Below are positions 14,762-22,710 of a stretch of DNA of 32,497 nucleotides, one piece after another. Both the position numbers and the translations under genes were made by a program. Each line of letters starts with the position of its first letter. Position 1 is the stretch's first letter. The notes beneath the pieces are model-generated. The model did not search any database and was not told the origin of the DNA. It saw nothing but the letters and a program-made list of their open reading frames with translations. Origin of the DNA: Aureimonas ureilytica (GTDB lineage: Bacteria > Pseudomonadota > Alphaproteobacteria > Rhizobiales > Rhizobiaceae); the NCBI RefSeq assembly GCF_001475935.1, contig NZ_LDQA01000031.1:1-32497 (forward strand), read 5' to 3'.

Positions 14762-16270
14762 ATGTCTCGCATCCGTCTCTCGCCCCGCCCCATTCTCGCC
14801 GGCCTTCTCGCCCTCGCCGCTGTTTTGCCGTCCGGCGCGATGGCGCAGGAGGGAGCGACAGCGGGACAGCGCCTTCGCCTCGCCATGCTCCAGCCGCCGC
14901 GCTCGGGGCTGAACCCTCTGACCGACGACGCCTTCAAGCTGTCGCGCTGGAGCGCGGCCGAGACGCTGGTGCGGCTCGATACCGACGGCACGCCGCAGCC
15001 CCTTCTTTCCACAGGCTGGACACGCGTGGACGAGAGGACCTGGCGCTTCGACATTCGCGACAACGTGCTGTTTCATGACGGCACGCCGCTCACCGCCGAG
15101 CGTGTCGCCGCCTCGCTGACGGCGGCCACCAAGGCCGTGCCCAAGCCGCGCATTCTCGATGGCGTGCAGCTGGAGATCGAAACGGATGGCGAGCGCGCGG
15201 TCCTCGTGCGCAGCGCCGTCAGCGATCCGCTCCTGCCCAACCGCCTGTCGAGCCCGCAGCTCGCGATCTTCGCCGCGCGGGCCTATGGCGCGGACGGGCG
15301 CGTCAACCCGATCGAGGCCGGCACCGGGCCTTTCGTCCTGAAGGAGATCAACGGCACGACCAGCGCCCGGCTCGACCGGTTCGACGCCTATTGGGGCGAG
15401 CGCGCCCGGCTTGCCGGCATCGACGCCGATTATGTGCCCGACGGCACGGCCCGCGCGGCGGCGCTGCGCACCGGGACGGCCGACGTGGTGGAGGCGATCC
15501 CGGTGTCGCAGGCCGCGCTTCTCGACCCCCAGCTGATCCACGAAGTGCCGATGCCGCGCACCAACACACTCTATCTCAACACCAAGCGCGGCCCCTTTGC
15601 CGATGCGCGCCTGCGCCGCATCGCGGCCGCTGCGATCGACCGCGCCGCGCTGGTGCGCACCGTCTATGAGGGCCGGGCGGACGCGGCCAAGGGGCTTCTC
15701 GGCCCGGCCCTGCCCTGGGCCGCCGCGCTGCGCGGCGAGCCCGCCGCGCTCGCGCCCGAGGGCAAGGCCGATGGGGCCGAGATCGTGCTCGGCACCTTCA
15801 CCGACCGGGCCGAACTGCCGGAGGTCGCCGTGCTTCTGGAGCAGCAGCTGACCGCCGCCGGCTTCCGCGTGCGCCAGGACGTGCGCCAATACGCCCATAT
15901 CGAAGCCGATGCGTTGGCCGGGCGTTTTGACGCCTTCATCCTGTCGCGCGCCACCGTTCTCGATTCCGGCGATCCGGTCAGCTACATGGTGTCGGATTTC
16001 TCCTGCAAGGGCTCCTTCAACATCGCGCAGCTCTGCGACGAGGGCGTGGACGAAGCGCTCCGCCGCGCCGCAGCCGCGCCCGCCGGGGACGAGCGCCAGC
16101 GTGCCGTGATGGCGGCGGAAGCCGCGATCCTGGCCACGGGCGCGGCGGTTCCTATGCTGCACGAGCGGGTGATGCAGGGCGAGGCTGATGGCGTCAACGC
16201 CGCCGCGCGCGACCCGCGCGAGCGCGAGCTGGTGCGCACCGCCACGACCCTGGCGAGCGCGGGTCAGTGA
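14762..16270 (+). CDS. Periplasmic substrate-binding protein, SBP_bac_5 family
   Basis: Captures the substrate for the importer in the periplasm. A Sec signal peptide (about 1-28, cleavage near AMAQ) leads into the cluster C fold. Characteristic phrases are the early 'NPLTDDAFKLSRWSAAETL', then WTRVDERTWRFDIRDNVLFH with DGTPL, and GTGPFVLKEI. Family members carry peptides, nickel chelates or metallophores; the sequence alone does not decide. At 502 residues it is slightly short for the family. The 87-bp gap before it is the largest in the operon. Its TGA overlaps the GTG of the permease gene. Confidence 0.9.
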   Translation: MSRIRLSPRPILAGLLALAAVLPSGAMAQEGATAGQRLRLAMLQPPRSGLNPLTDDAFKLSRWSAAETLVRLDTDGTPQPLLSTGWTRVDERTWRFDIRDNVLFHDGTPLTAERVAASLTAATKAVPKPRILDGVQLEIETDGERAVLVRSAVSDPLLPNRLSSPQLAIFAARAYGADGRVNPIEAGTGPFVLKEINGTTSARLDRFDAYWGERARLAGIDADYVPDGTARAAALRTGTADVVEAIPVSQAALLDPQLIHEVPMPRTNTLYLNTKRGPFADARLRRIAAAAIDRAALVRTVYEGRADAAKGLLGPALPWAAALRGEPAALAPEGKADGAEIVLGTFTDRAELPEVAVLLEQQLTAAGFRVRQDVRQYAHIEADALAGRFDAFILSRATVLDSGDPVSYMVSDFSCKGSFNIAQLCDEGVDEALRRAAAAPAGDERQRAVMAAEAAILATGAAVPMLHERVMQGEADGVNAAARDPRERELVRTATTLASAGQ

Positions 16271-18078
16271 CACCGGACGCCTCGCCCAACCTTGCCGGGA
16301 AGCGCTCGCGCATCCCGGCGAAGAGCAGCGCAAGGGGCGGGAGCGCCGCCGCGCGCCTTGCGCCCTTGCTGCCGGCGCTGTCGCGGCTGGTCACGCTGCT
16401 GGCGGTTCTGGTTCTGGCGGGCCTTCTGCCCTGGCTTTCGGGCCGCGATCCCGCGCTCAGCATTCTGCGCGCGCGCTCCGGCGAGCAGGAGGCGACCACT
16501 GAAGCACTGAACGCCATCCGCGCGCAGCTGGGGCTTGGGGACGGGCCATGGACCTCGCTTTTCGTTTGGGCCGACGGTCTCCTGAAGGGGGATGCAGGTG
16601 TTTCGTGGGTATCGGGCGCGCCGGTCCTGCCGGGCATGGTGCAGGCGACGGGCGTGTCGCTGACACTCATGGCCGCCGCGCTCCTCGTGGTTCTGCCGGT
16701 GATCGGCCTGATCTGCGCGCCGGTCCTGCGCGCGGGGTTGCGGGGAGAGGCGCGTCGCGGCTCGGGCGCCGTGCCCGCCGCGCTGACGGCGCTGCCGGAA
16801 TTCGTGCTCGCCACCGTGCTTCTCGTGGTGTTTTCGGTGTGGCTGCGCGCCTTTCCGCCCTATGGCTGGACGAGCTGGACCCACGCGGTTCTGCCCGCGC
16901 TCGCCCTCGGCCTGCCCGCCGGCGGCCTGCTCGGCCGCCTGTTTGCCGATGGGCTCGCCACGACGTTCAGCGAGCGCTGGGTCACGACCTGGAGCGTCGC
17001 GGGCTTCTCGAACGCGCGCATCGCGGGGGCGGTGATCGCGCGCACGCTGCCCGGCCTTCTGCCACAGGTCGGCATGGTGCTGATCGCGCTGACAGGCGGC
17101 GCGGTCGCCGTCGAAAAGGTCTTCTCCATTCCGGGCCTCGGGCGCGCGACGCTCGGCGCGGCCTCGGCGCAGGATCTGCCGACCCTGCGCATGGGCCTTC
17201 TGATCCTGCTCGTCCTCGCGATCATGATCGGCAGTCTGGCGACGCTCGCCGGCGCATGGCTTCTGCGGCCTGCGATTCGCAGCGGCTCGCTTCCGGTGGC
17301 GCAGGAGCCCGAGACCCCACGTGGCGGGTTCGTCGTGCCGGCGCTCGCCCTGTCGCTTCTGGTGGTGCTGGTGCTGGCCGGGCTCGGGCGCGATCCCTTC
17401 ACCTCGGCCTATCTGCGCTTGGAAGCGCCCAGTCTCGCCCTACCGCTCGGCGCGGACGGGACGGGCCGCGATCTTCTGGCGCGCGTCTCGCACGGCGCGG
17501 CGACGACGATCGGCCTTGCCTTTGTCACCACGCTTCTGGCCTTCCTGATCGCGCTGGTGGCGGGCAGCTTCCCGCGCCTCATGGCCGGGCCGATCGAGGT
17601 CACCAAGGCGACGCCGCCGGTCATTTCCGGCCTGTTCGTCGCCGCGATCCTGGGTGCAAGCTCCAGCGGCGCGATGCTGGCCGTGCTCGCGGTCGCCTGG
17701 GCGCCGCTCGCGGCCCATGTCGCCGCCCTGTCGCGGCAGTCACGCGCCCAGCCGCATGTGCGCATGGCCCCGCTGCTCGGCGTCGGCCCGCTGCGCCTGA
17801 CGCTGCGCTATGTCCTGCCGGCGGTGGTTGGCCCGGCGCTGCGCCATGCCATGCTGCGCCTGCCCGGCATCGCGCTGGCACTCGCCGCGCTCGGATTTCT
17901 GGGCCTGGGCGCGCGCCCCCCCGCGCCCGAATGGGGCCTCGTTCTGGCCGAAGGGATGCCCTATCTCGAACGCGCGCCCTGCGCGGTTCTGATGCCGGCG
18001 AGCGCGCTGGTGCTGCTCGCCGTCTTCGCCGTGTCCGCCGCCAATCTCAGCTGGCGGCGGCGCGTCAGACGCCGCTGA
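16267..18078 (+). CDS. Fused double ABC permease (DppB-DppC type)
   Basis: Both membrane subunits of the importer appear in one chain. The first half (about 35-345) has the B-type pattern with the EAA-like cytoplasmic loop around SVAGFSNARIAGAVIARTLPG and VEKVFSIPGLG. The second half (about 360-600) has the C-type pattern, with LGADGTGRDLLARVSHGA, a second EAA-like loop (LLGVGPLRLTLRYVLP) and ALGFLGLGARPPAPEWG. DppB and DppC are usually separate proteins, so a single 603-residue gene is an unusual but reasonable fusion. Translation starts at GTG 16267, overlapping the upstream stop (GTGA). The gene converges on the chemoreceptor gene with only 10 bp between stops and no obvious terminator. 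Confidence 0.9.
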   Translation: MTPDASPNLAGKRSRIPAKSSARGGSAAARLAPLLPALSRLVTLLAVLVLAGLLPWLSGRDPALSILRARSGEQEATTEALNAIRAQLGLGDGPWTSLFVWADGLLKGDAGVSWVSGAPVLPGMVQATGVSLTLMAAALLVVLPVIGLICAPVLRAGLRGEARRGSGAVPAALTALPEFVLATVLLVVFSVWLRAFPPYGWTSWTHAVLPALALGLPAGGLLGRLFADGLATTFSERWVTTWSVAGFSNARIAGAVIARTLPGLLPQVGMVLIALTGGAVAVEKVFSIPGLGRATLGAASAQDLPTLRMGLLILLVLAIMIGSLATLAGAWLLRPAIRSGSLPVAQEPETPRGGFVVPALALSLLVVLVLAGLGRDPFTSAYLRLEAPSLALPLGADGTGRDLLARVSHGAATTIGLAFVTTLLAFLIALVAGSFPRLMAGPIEVTKATPPVISGLFVAAILGASSSGAMLAVLAVAWAPLAAHVAALSRQSRAQPHVRMAPLLGVGPLRLTLRYVLPAVVGPALRHAMLRLPGIALALAALGFLGLGARPPAPEWGLVLAEGMPYLERAPCAVLMPASALVLLAVFAVSAANLSWRRRVRRR

Positions 18079-18088
18079 CCGAACCCGA

Positions 18089-20062
18089 TCAGGCGGCCTT
18101 GCGCAGCGGGGCCGGCTGGAATTCCACGCCATCCGAGGCGACGGCGGAGGCCGGCTCGGGAGCCTCGGCCCCGCGCGGCGCGTCGGAAAGCTTGAAGAAG
18201 CCGACCCGCTCGTTCAGCACCCGACCCTCGTCCGACAATTGCTCGGCCGTCGCCGCCATCTCGCCGGCCGCGCCGGCATTGGCCTGTGTCACCTGATCGA
18301 GCTGCACGATGGCCTGGCTGATCTGTGTGATGCCGACCGACTGTTCCTGACAGGCGGCGGCGATCTCGGCCACCAGATCGGAGGTGCGCTTGATGTCGGG
18401 CACGAGCCGATCCAGCATCCGGCCCGCCTCGTCGGCGACGTTCAGCGTCTCGTCCGACAAGCCGGCGATCTCCTCGGCGGCCACGCGCGAGCGCTCGGCG
18501 AGCTTGCGCACTTCGGAAGCCACCACCGCGAAACCCTTGCCGGCCGAGCCGGCGCGCGCGGCCTCGATCGCGGCGTTCAGCGCCAGAAGGTCGGTCTGGC
18601 GGGCGATGTCCTGCACCACGCGAATCTTGTCCGCGATGGTGCGCATGGTCTCGACGGAGCGGGATACGGCTTCGGCGGTGCGTTCCGTGCTGGCGCTGGC
18701 CGCGCGGGCGATGGCATTGGTTTCGGCCGCGTTTCCGGCGTTCTGGCGGATATTGGCACTCATTTCCTCCACCGCGGCGGAGGCCTGCTCTGAGGCGGCA
18801 GCCTGTTCGGTCGCGCCCGAAGACAGACGCTCGGCGGCCTCGGAGGTCAACGCCGCATTGGACGAGACCTGCCGGGCGGAGTTCAGAACGCCGCCGACAA
18901 TGGAGGTCAGACGCTCGCCCGTCTGATTCATGCTTTGAAGCAGCACGCCCACTTCGTCGCGCGAGCGCACTTCGGCGCGCTGCGTCACGTCGCCCGCCCC
19001 GATGGCTTCGGCCAGTTCCACCGAACGCGCGATCGGACGGCGCACGACGCGATCGACGATGACAGCCAGAAGCGCCAGCGTCGCCACCAGAATAGCGCCG
19101 CCGCCGAGCAGCATCATCTTGGCCTGTTCGCGCGCGGGGCCCGAAATCACCGTCGCGGGCACATCCACCACCGCGATCCAGCGAGCATCGAGACCCGGCA
19201 GATCGAAGGGCAGGAAGATGCGCTCGGCGGGCTCGCTCAGCGTCGTGAAGGTGCCGGACACCTGCTGTGGTTGTCCCGTCGCAAGGGCGTCTTCCAAGGC
19301 CTTTCTGCCGACCGCGCTGGTATAGGGTTGGTTCAGGTGGGCCGCATCGGGGTGAGCGATCCACTTGCCCTCGCCCGACAGGAGCGTGACCCGGCCGCCG
19401 AAGGGCCGCAGGCTTGCCAGAGACTCCAAAATCCTGCCGAGGCCGATGTCGATGCCCGACACGCCCAGGAACGTTCCGTTCGACACGACCGGGAAGGTGA
19501 CGCTGACCATGGACTGATGCACAGCCGTCGACGTATCGAGATAGGGCGGAGTCATCGCGCCCTTGCGGCTCTTGGCCGTGAGGGTCCAGAACGCCTCTTG
19601 GTACGAATTCTCGAAGGATCCGAAGGCAATCGTGCCGTCCGGCGCGCGCGTCCAGGTCGGATTGAAGTGGCCTTGAGAGTCGCCGGCGAGCTCCGGCACA
19701 TTGGCGAGATTCTGCCCATCGAAGGGCCGGCTGGCGTCTTCCCCGAACCAACTTCCAACCGTGAGCGGATTGTCCATGAGATTGGGCTTGAGGCTTTGAA
19801 TCACCCCCTTGCGATCCCGGTCGCCCAACGCATGCCTCTCTCCGATCGCCCCGGCCATGGACCGGGCCGCGCCGGCCAGTTCCATGATGGGTGCCGTCAC
19901 CAACCCGGCCACGGCCCGCGCCTCCGAACGAATGGAGGCGGCGACCATCGCCTGGGTCTGCTCTTTCGAAATCAGGGCGAGGTAGGTCATCGTCGCGCCG
20001 ACGGTCAGCGCAATGCTGATGCCGGCTGCGATCAGGAGCTTCGCGGTCACGGACCATCGCAT
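18089..20062 (-). CDS. Methyl-accepting chemotaxis protein with dCache sensor
   Basis: A transmembrane chemoreceptor that signals to CheA/CheW. A membrane segment at about 8-30 is followed by a periplasmic double-Cache sensor (about 35-300) with the membrane-proximal-type phrases [17 protein letters not shown] and GIDIGLG. A second membrane segment (about 312-335) and a HAMP domain ([19 protein letters not shown]) lead into a cytoplasmic signalling coiled coil with the conserved tip [18 protein letters not shown]. The C-terminus ends in LRKAA, so no CheR/CheB pentapeptide is present. A strong AAGGAG lies eight bases before the ATG. The ligand is unknown. Confidence 0.93.
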   Translation of the reverse strand: MRWSVTAKLLIAAGISIALTVGATMTYLALISKEQTQAMVAASIRSEARAVAGLVTAPIMELAGAARSMAGAIGERHALGDRDRKGVIQSLKPNLMDNPLTVGSWFGEDASRPFDGQNLANVPELAGDSQGHFNPTWTRAPDGTIAFGSFENSYQEAFWTLTAKSRKGAMTPPYLDTSTAVHQSMVSVTFPVVSNGTFLGVSGIDIGLGRILESLASLRPFGGRVTLLSGEGKWIAHPDAAHLNQPYTSAVGRKALEDALATGQPQQVSGTFTTLSEPAERIFLPFDLPGLDARWIAVVDVPATVISGPAREQAKMMLLGGGAILVATLALLAVIVDRVVRRPIARSVELAEAIGAGDVTQRAEVRSRDEVGVLLQSMNQTGERLTSIVGGVLNSARQVSSNAALTSEAAERLSSGATEQAAASEQASAAVEEMSANIRQNAGNAAETNAIARAASASTERTAEAVSRSVETMRTIADKIRVVQDIARQTDLLALNAAIEAARAGSAGKGFAVVASEVRKLAERSRVAAEEIAGLSDETLNVADEAGRMLDRLVPDIKRTSDLVAEIAAACQEQSVGITQISQAIVQLDQVTQANAGAAGEMAATAEQLSDEGRVLNERVGFFKLSDAPRGAEAPEPASAVASDGVEFQPAPLRKAA

Positions 20063-20375
20063 GGGGGAACTCCTTCCAGCGATCTGAGAAATCGGATGGA
20101 GGGAGCATCGCAGCCGGGCGTTAAACTCGTCTAAGTTGACGCAGTTCGATGACGAACATTGTCAACAATTGCCTACCTTAGCCCGACGGGCCGTTGCGGC
20201 GGCTGGTCGCAGGGCGCGATCTGCGCGCGGCAACCAGGAAACCTGCGAACCGGAGACAGGCGCCATGAGGCGCCAAGCCCGTTCTGGGAGCGGAGCCGAT
20301 GCCAGCGCAATCAGCAACGACGCCGATAGGCGGAACGAGTCGGCGGGCCGACCGTGCGCCGTTCCTTGCCGGCTT
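20063..20375. other. Intergenic region between eutC and the chemoreceptor gene
   Basis: Contains the nested dyad at 20135-20166 and a short GGCGCC-ATGA-GGCGCC hairpin near 20257-20272, which may end the eutBC transcript although it has no T-run. No gene is seen. Confidence 0.4.
20135..20166 (-). promoter_or_regulatory. Nested symmetric dyad upstream of the dCache chemoreceptor
   Basis: GTTGAC (20135-20140), GTTCG (20144-20148), CGAAC (20153-20157) and GTCAAC (20161-20166) form two nested inverted repeats with equal 3-nt spacers and a 4-nt centre. The element lies 73-104 bp upstream of the chemoreceptor start. TTGACA on the minus strand at its outer edge could be a -35, so this may be an operator over the promoter or an RNA hairpin. 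Confidence 0.5.
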
Positions 20376-21194
20376 CTAATCCCCCGCCGTCAGAAAATTC
20401 CGGCCGCCCGGCGCGGCGAGGCTGGCGGGGGCGTCTTCCTCGTCCTTCAGGAGAACGCCCGAAAGATTACGGCGGAAGGCCTCCTGCATGAGATAGACGA
20501 GCTTCTGTGCCGCGCGCGGCGGCTGAATGCCCTCAGCCCGCACGTTCGAGATGCAGTTGCGGGATTCGTCGGTGAGGCCCGGCCTAGGGTCGAGCGTCAG
20601 GTAAAGCCCCATACTGTCGGGCGAGGACAGGCCCGGCCGCTCGCCGATCAGCACCACCACCATGCGCGCGCCAAGGAGATGGCCGATCTCGTCGCCCACC
20701 GCCACGCGCGCCTGACGCACGATCGAAATGGGCGCGACGCTCAAGCCATGGCGGGCGAGCAGGGGCAGGAGTTCGGCCAGGAGGCTCACGGCGTTCTCCT
20801 CGATCGCATGGGCCGAAAGCCCATCGCCCACCACCAGCGCGACATCCACCGGCTCGGCCCTTCTCGCATGGGCGAGCAGCATCTCGCGCGAGGCGTCGTC
20901 GAGGCTGCGCCCGGCATCGGGGCGCTGAAGATAGGTCACGCGGTCGCCCGCGCGGCTGGCGAGCGGCAGCGTCTTCTGGCCGAGGCCAGCGATGGCGCGC
21001 GCCAGCGCCTCCCCGTCCAGCTCGCGCTGCACGGCGTTGCGCGCCTTGGCATGGGCGAACTGGAATTCGAGATGCGGCGCGGTCGGCAGGCTCGTGCCGG
21101 CGCGGCCGAGCGCGATGCGCGCCGCCGTGTGACGGCGCAGCTCGGCCCAGGGGTTGGAAACGACGGGGGTGGCGGGTTGATCGTCGGACGACAT
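20376..21194 (-). CDS. eutC: Ethanolamine ammonia-lyase light (small) subunit
   Basis: With EutB it forms the adenosylcobalamin-dependent enzyme that splits ethanolamine into acetaldehyde and ammonia. Family-typical stretches include LEFQFAHAKARNAV, DVALVVGDGLSAHAIEENA, RVAVGDEIGHLLGA, LIGERPGLSSPDSMGLYLT and TDESRNCISNVR. Length (272 residues) is normal. I chose ATG 21194 because a GTGAGG ribosome-binding site lies six bases before it; a GTG at 21206 overlapping the eutB stop is possible. No microcompartment shell, reactivase (EutA) or transporter genes are in the window. Confidence 0.95.
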   Translation of the reverse strand: MSSDDQPATPVVSNPWAELRRHTAARIALGRAGTSLPTAPHLEFQFAHAKARNAVQRELDGEALARAIAGLGQKTLPLASRAGDRVTYLQRPDAGRSLDDASREMLLAHARRAEPVDVALVVGDGLSAHAIEENAVSLLAELLPLLARHGLSVAPISIVRQARVAVGDEIGHLLGARMVVVLIGERPGLSSPDSMGLYLTLDPRPGLTDESRNCISNVRAEGIQPPRAAQKLVYLMQEAFRRNLSGVLLKDEEDAPASLAAPGGRNFLTAGD

Positions 21195-21202
21195 GGGAAA
21201 CC

Positions 21203-22594
21203 TCACCCCTTCGCAACGCTCAGCGCCCGCGCAAAGGCGGGCGGCAGATCAGCGCCGAGCCGGAAGGGCGCGCCGCGCTCCACGATGCCGGCCTCTTCCA
21301 GCCAGGCCTGAAACTCCGGCGCGGCCTCGAGGCCCAGCGCCTTTCGCGCATAGAGCGCGTCGTGGAACGAGGTCGTCTGATAGTTCAGCATGATGTCGTC
21401 CGAGCCCGGAATGCCCATGATGAAGCTGATGCCGGCGACGCCCAGGAGTGTCAGCAGCGTGTCCATGTCGTTCTGGTCGGCTTCGGCATGGTTGGTGTAG
21501 CAGATGTCGCAGCCCATCGGCAGGCCGAGCAGCTTGCCGCAGAAATGGTCTTCCAGCCCGGCGCGGATGATCTGTCGGCCATCATAGAGATATTCGGGGC
21601 CGATGAAGCCGACTACGGTGTTGACCAGAAGCGGGCGAAAAACGCGCGCCACGCCATAGGCCCGCGCTTCCAGCGTCTGCTGGTCTACGCCGTGATGCGC
21701 GCCGGCCGATAGGCAAGAGCCCTGCCCGGTTTCGAAATACATGGCATTGTCGCCGATCGTGCCGCGCCTCAGGCTGGCGGCGGCCGCATAGCCCTCGCGC
21801 AGGGTCGAGAGCCCGATGCCGAAGGAGCGGTTGGCGGCTTCCGTACCGGCGATCGACTGGAACACGAGATCGACCGGCGCGCCCCGGTCGATCAGCTCGA
21901 TCGAGGTCGTGACGTGGGTCAGCACGCAGCTTTGCGTCGGAATGCGATAGCGCTGGATGATCTCGTCCAGCATCTGTACCAGGGTGGTGACCGCCGACAC
22001 GCTGTCGGTCGCGGGGTTGATGCCGATGGTCGCATCGCCCGAGCCGTACATCAGCCCATCGAGAATGGAGGCGGCAATGCCGGCGGCATCGTCGGTCGGG
22101 TGGTTGGGCTGGAGGCGCGTCGAAAGCCGGCCGGGCAGGCCGATCGTGTTGCGGAATTTCGTGACCACCCGGCACTTGCGGGCGATCAGGATCAAGTCCT
22201 GATTGCGGCAGATCTTCGAGACGGCGGCGACCATTTCGGGCGTGAGGCCGGGGGCGAGCTTCGTCAGCGCCGCCTCGTCCGCCGCGTCCGACAGGAGCCA
22301 GTTTCGGAACTCGCCGACCGTCATGTGCGAGACAGGCGCGAAGGCAGCGAGATCGTGCGTGTCGATGATCAGCCGCGTGATCTCGTCGCTCTCATAGGGA
22401 ACGACGACCTCCTGAAGAAAGGTCTTCAGGGGCGTGTCGGCGAGCACGAGTTGCGCCGCCGCGCGCTCTTCCATGTCGGCCGCAGCTAAGCCCGCCAGTG
22501 TATCGCCCGAGCGCTCCGGCGTCGCCTTGGCGAGCAGGGTCTTGAGGTCCGCGAAGATATGGCGTCGGCCGCCGCGATCGAAATGATAGGCCAT
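21203..22594 (-). CDS. eutB: Ethanolamine ammonia-lyase heavy (large) subunit
   Basis: The catalytic TIM-barrel subunit, where ethanolamine and the coenzyme B12 radical meet. Well-conserved phrases are RKCRVVTKFRNTIGLPG, RLQPNHPTDD, GLMYGSGDATIGINPATDS, ETGQGSCLSAGAHHGVDQQT and GCDICYTNHAEADQND, giving a firm assignment. At 463 residues it has normal length. AAGGAG precedes the ATG by seven or eight bases. It is tightly coupled to eutC downstream. A glycosidase gene ends 116 bp upstream on the same strand, so the two could share a transcript, but no functional tie is evident. Confidence 0.97.
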   Translation of the reverse strand: MAYHFDRGGRRHIFADLKTLLAKATPERSGDTLAGLAAADMEERAAAQLVLADTPLKTFLQEVVVPYESDEITRLIIDTHDLAAFAPVSHMTVGEFRNWLLSDAADEAALTKLAPGLTPEMVAAVSKICRNQDLILIARKCRVVTKFRNTIGLPGRLSTRLQPNHPTDDAAGIAASILDGLMYGSGDATIGINPATDSVSAVTTLVQMLDEIIQRYRIPTQSCVLTHVTTSIELIDRGAPVDLVFQSIAGTEAANRSFGIGLSTLREGYAAAASLRRGTIGDNAMYFETGQGSCLSAGAHHGVDQQTLEARAYGVARVFRPLLVNTVVGFIGPEYLYDGRQIIRAGLEDHFCGKLLGLPMGCDICYTNHAEADQNDMDTLLTLLGVAGISFIMGIPGSDDIMLNYQTTSFHDALYARKALGLEAAPEFQAWLEEAGIVERGAPFRLGADLPPAFARALSVAKG

Positions 22595-22710
22595 CGGACG
22601 CTCCTTCCAGGCAGGGTCTCGCCGCGCCGGGTTCGCTGCGGCGCGGGAGGGAGTTTACGATTCCGGGCGGCGAGCGCCAGTCCGCCCGAGCCGAGAACGC
22701 CAAGCTTTTC

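Noticed and set aside
18239-20134. Long plus-strand frames opposite the dCache chemoreceptor
   Set aside because: They mirror the repetitive heptad coding of the chemoreceptor and carry no independent features.
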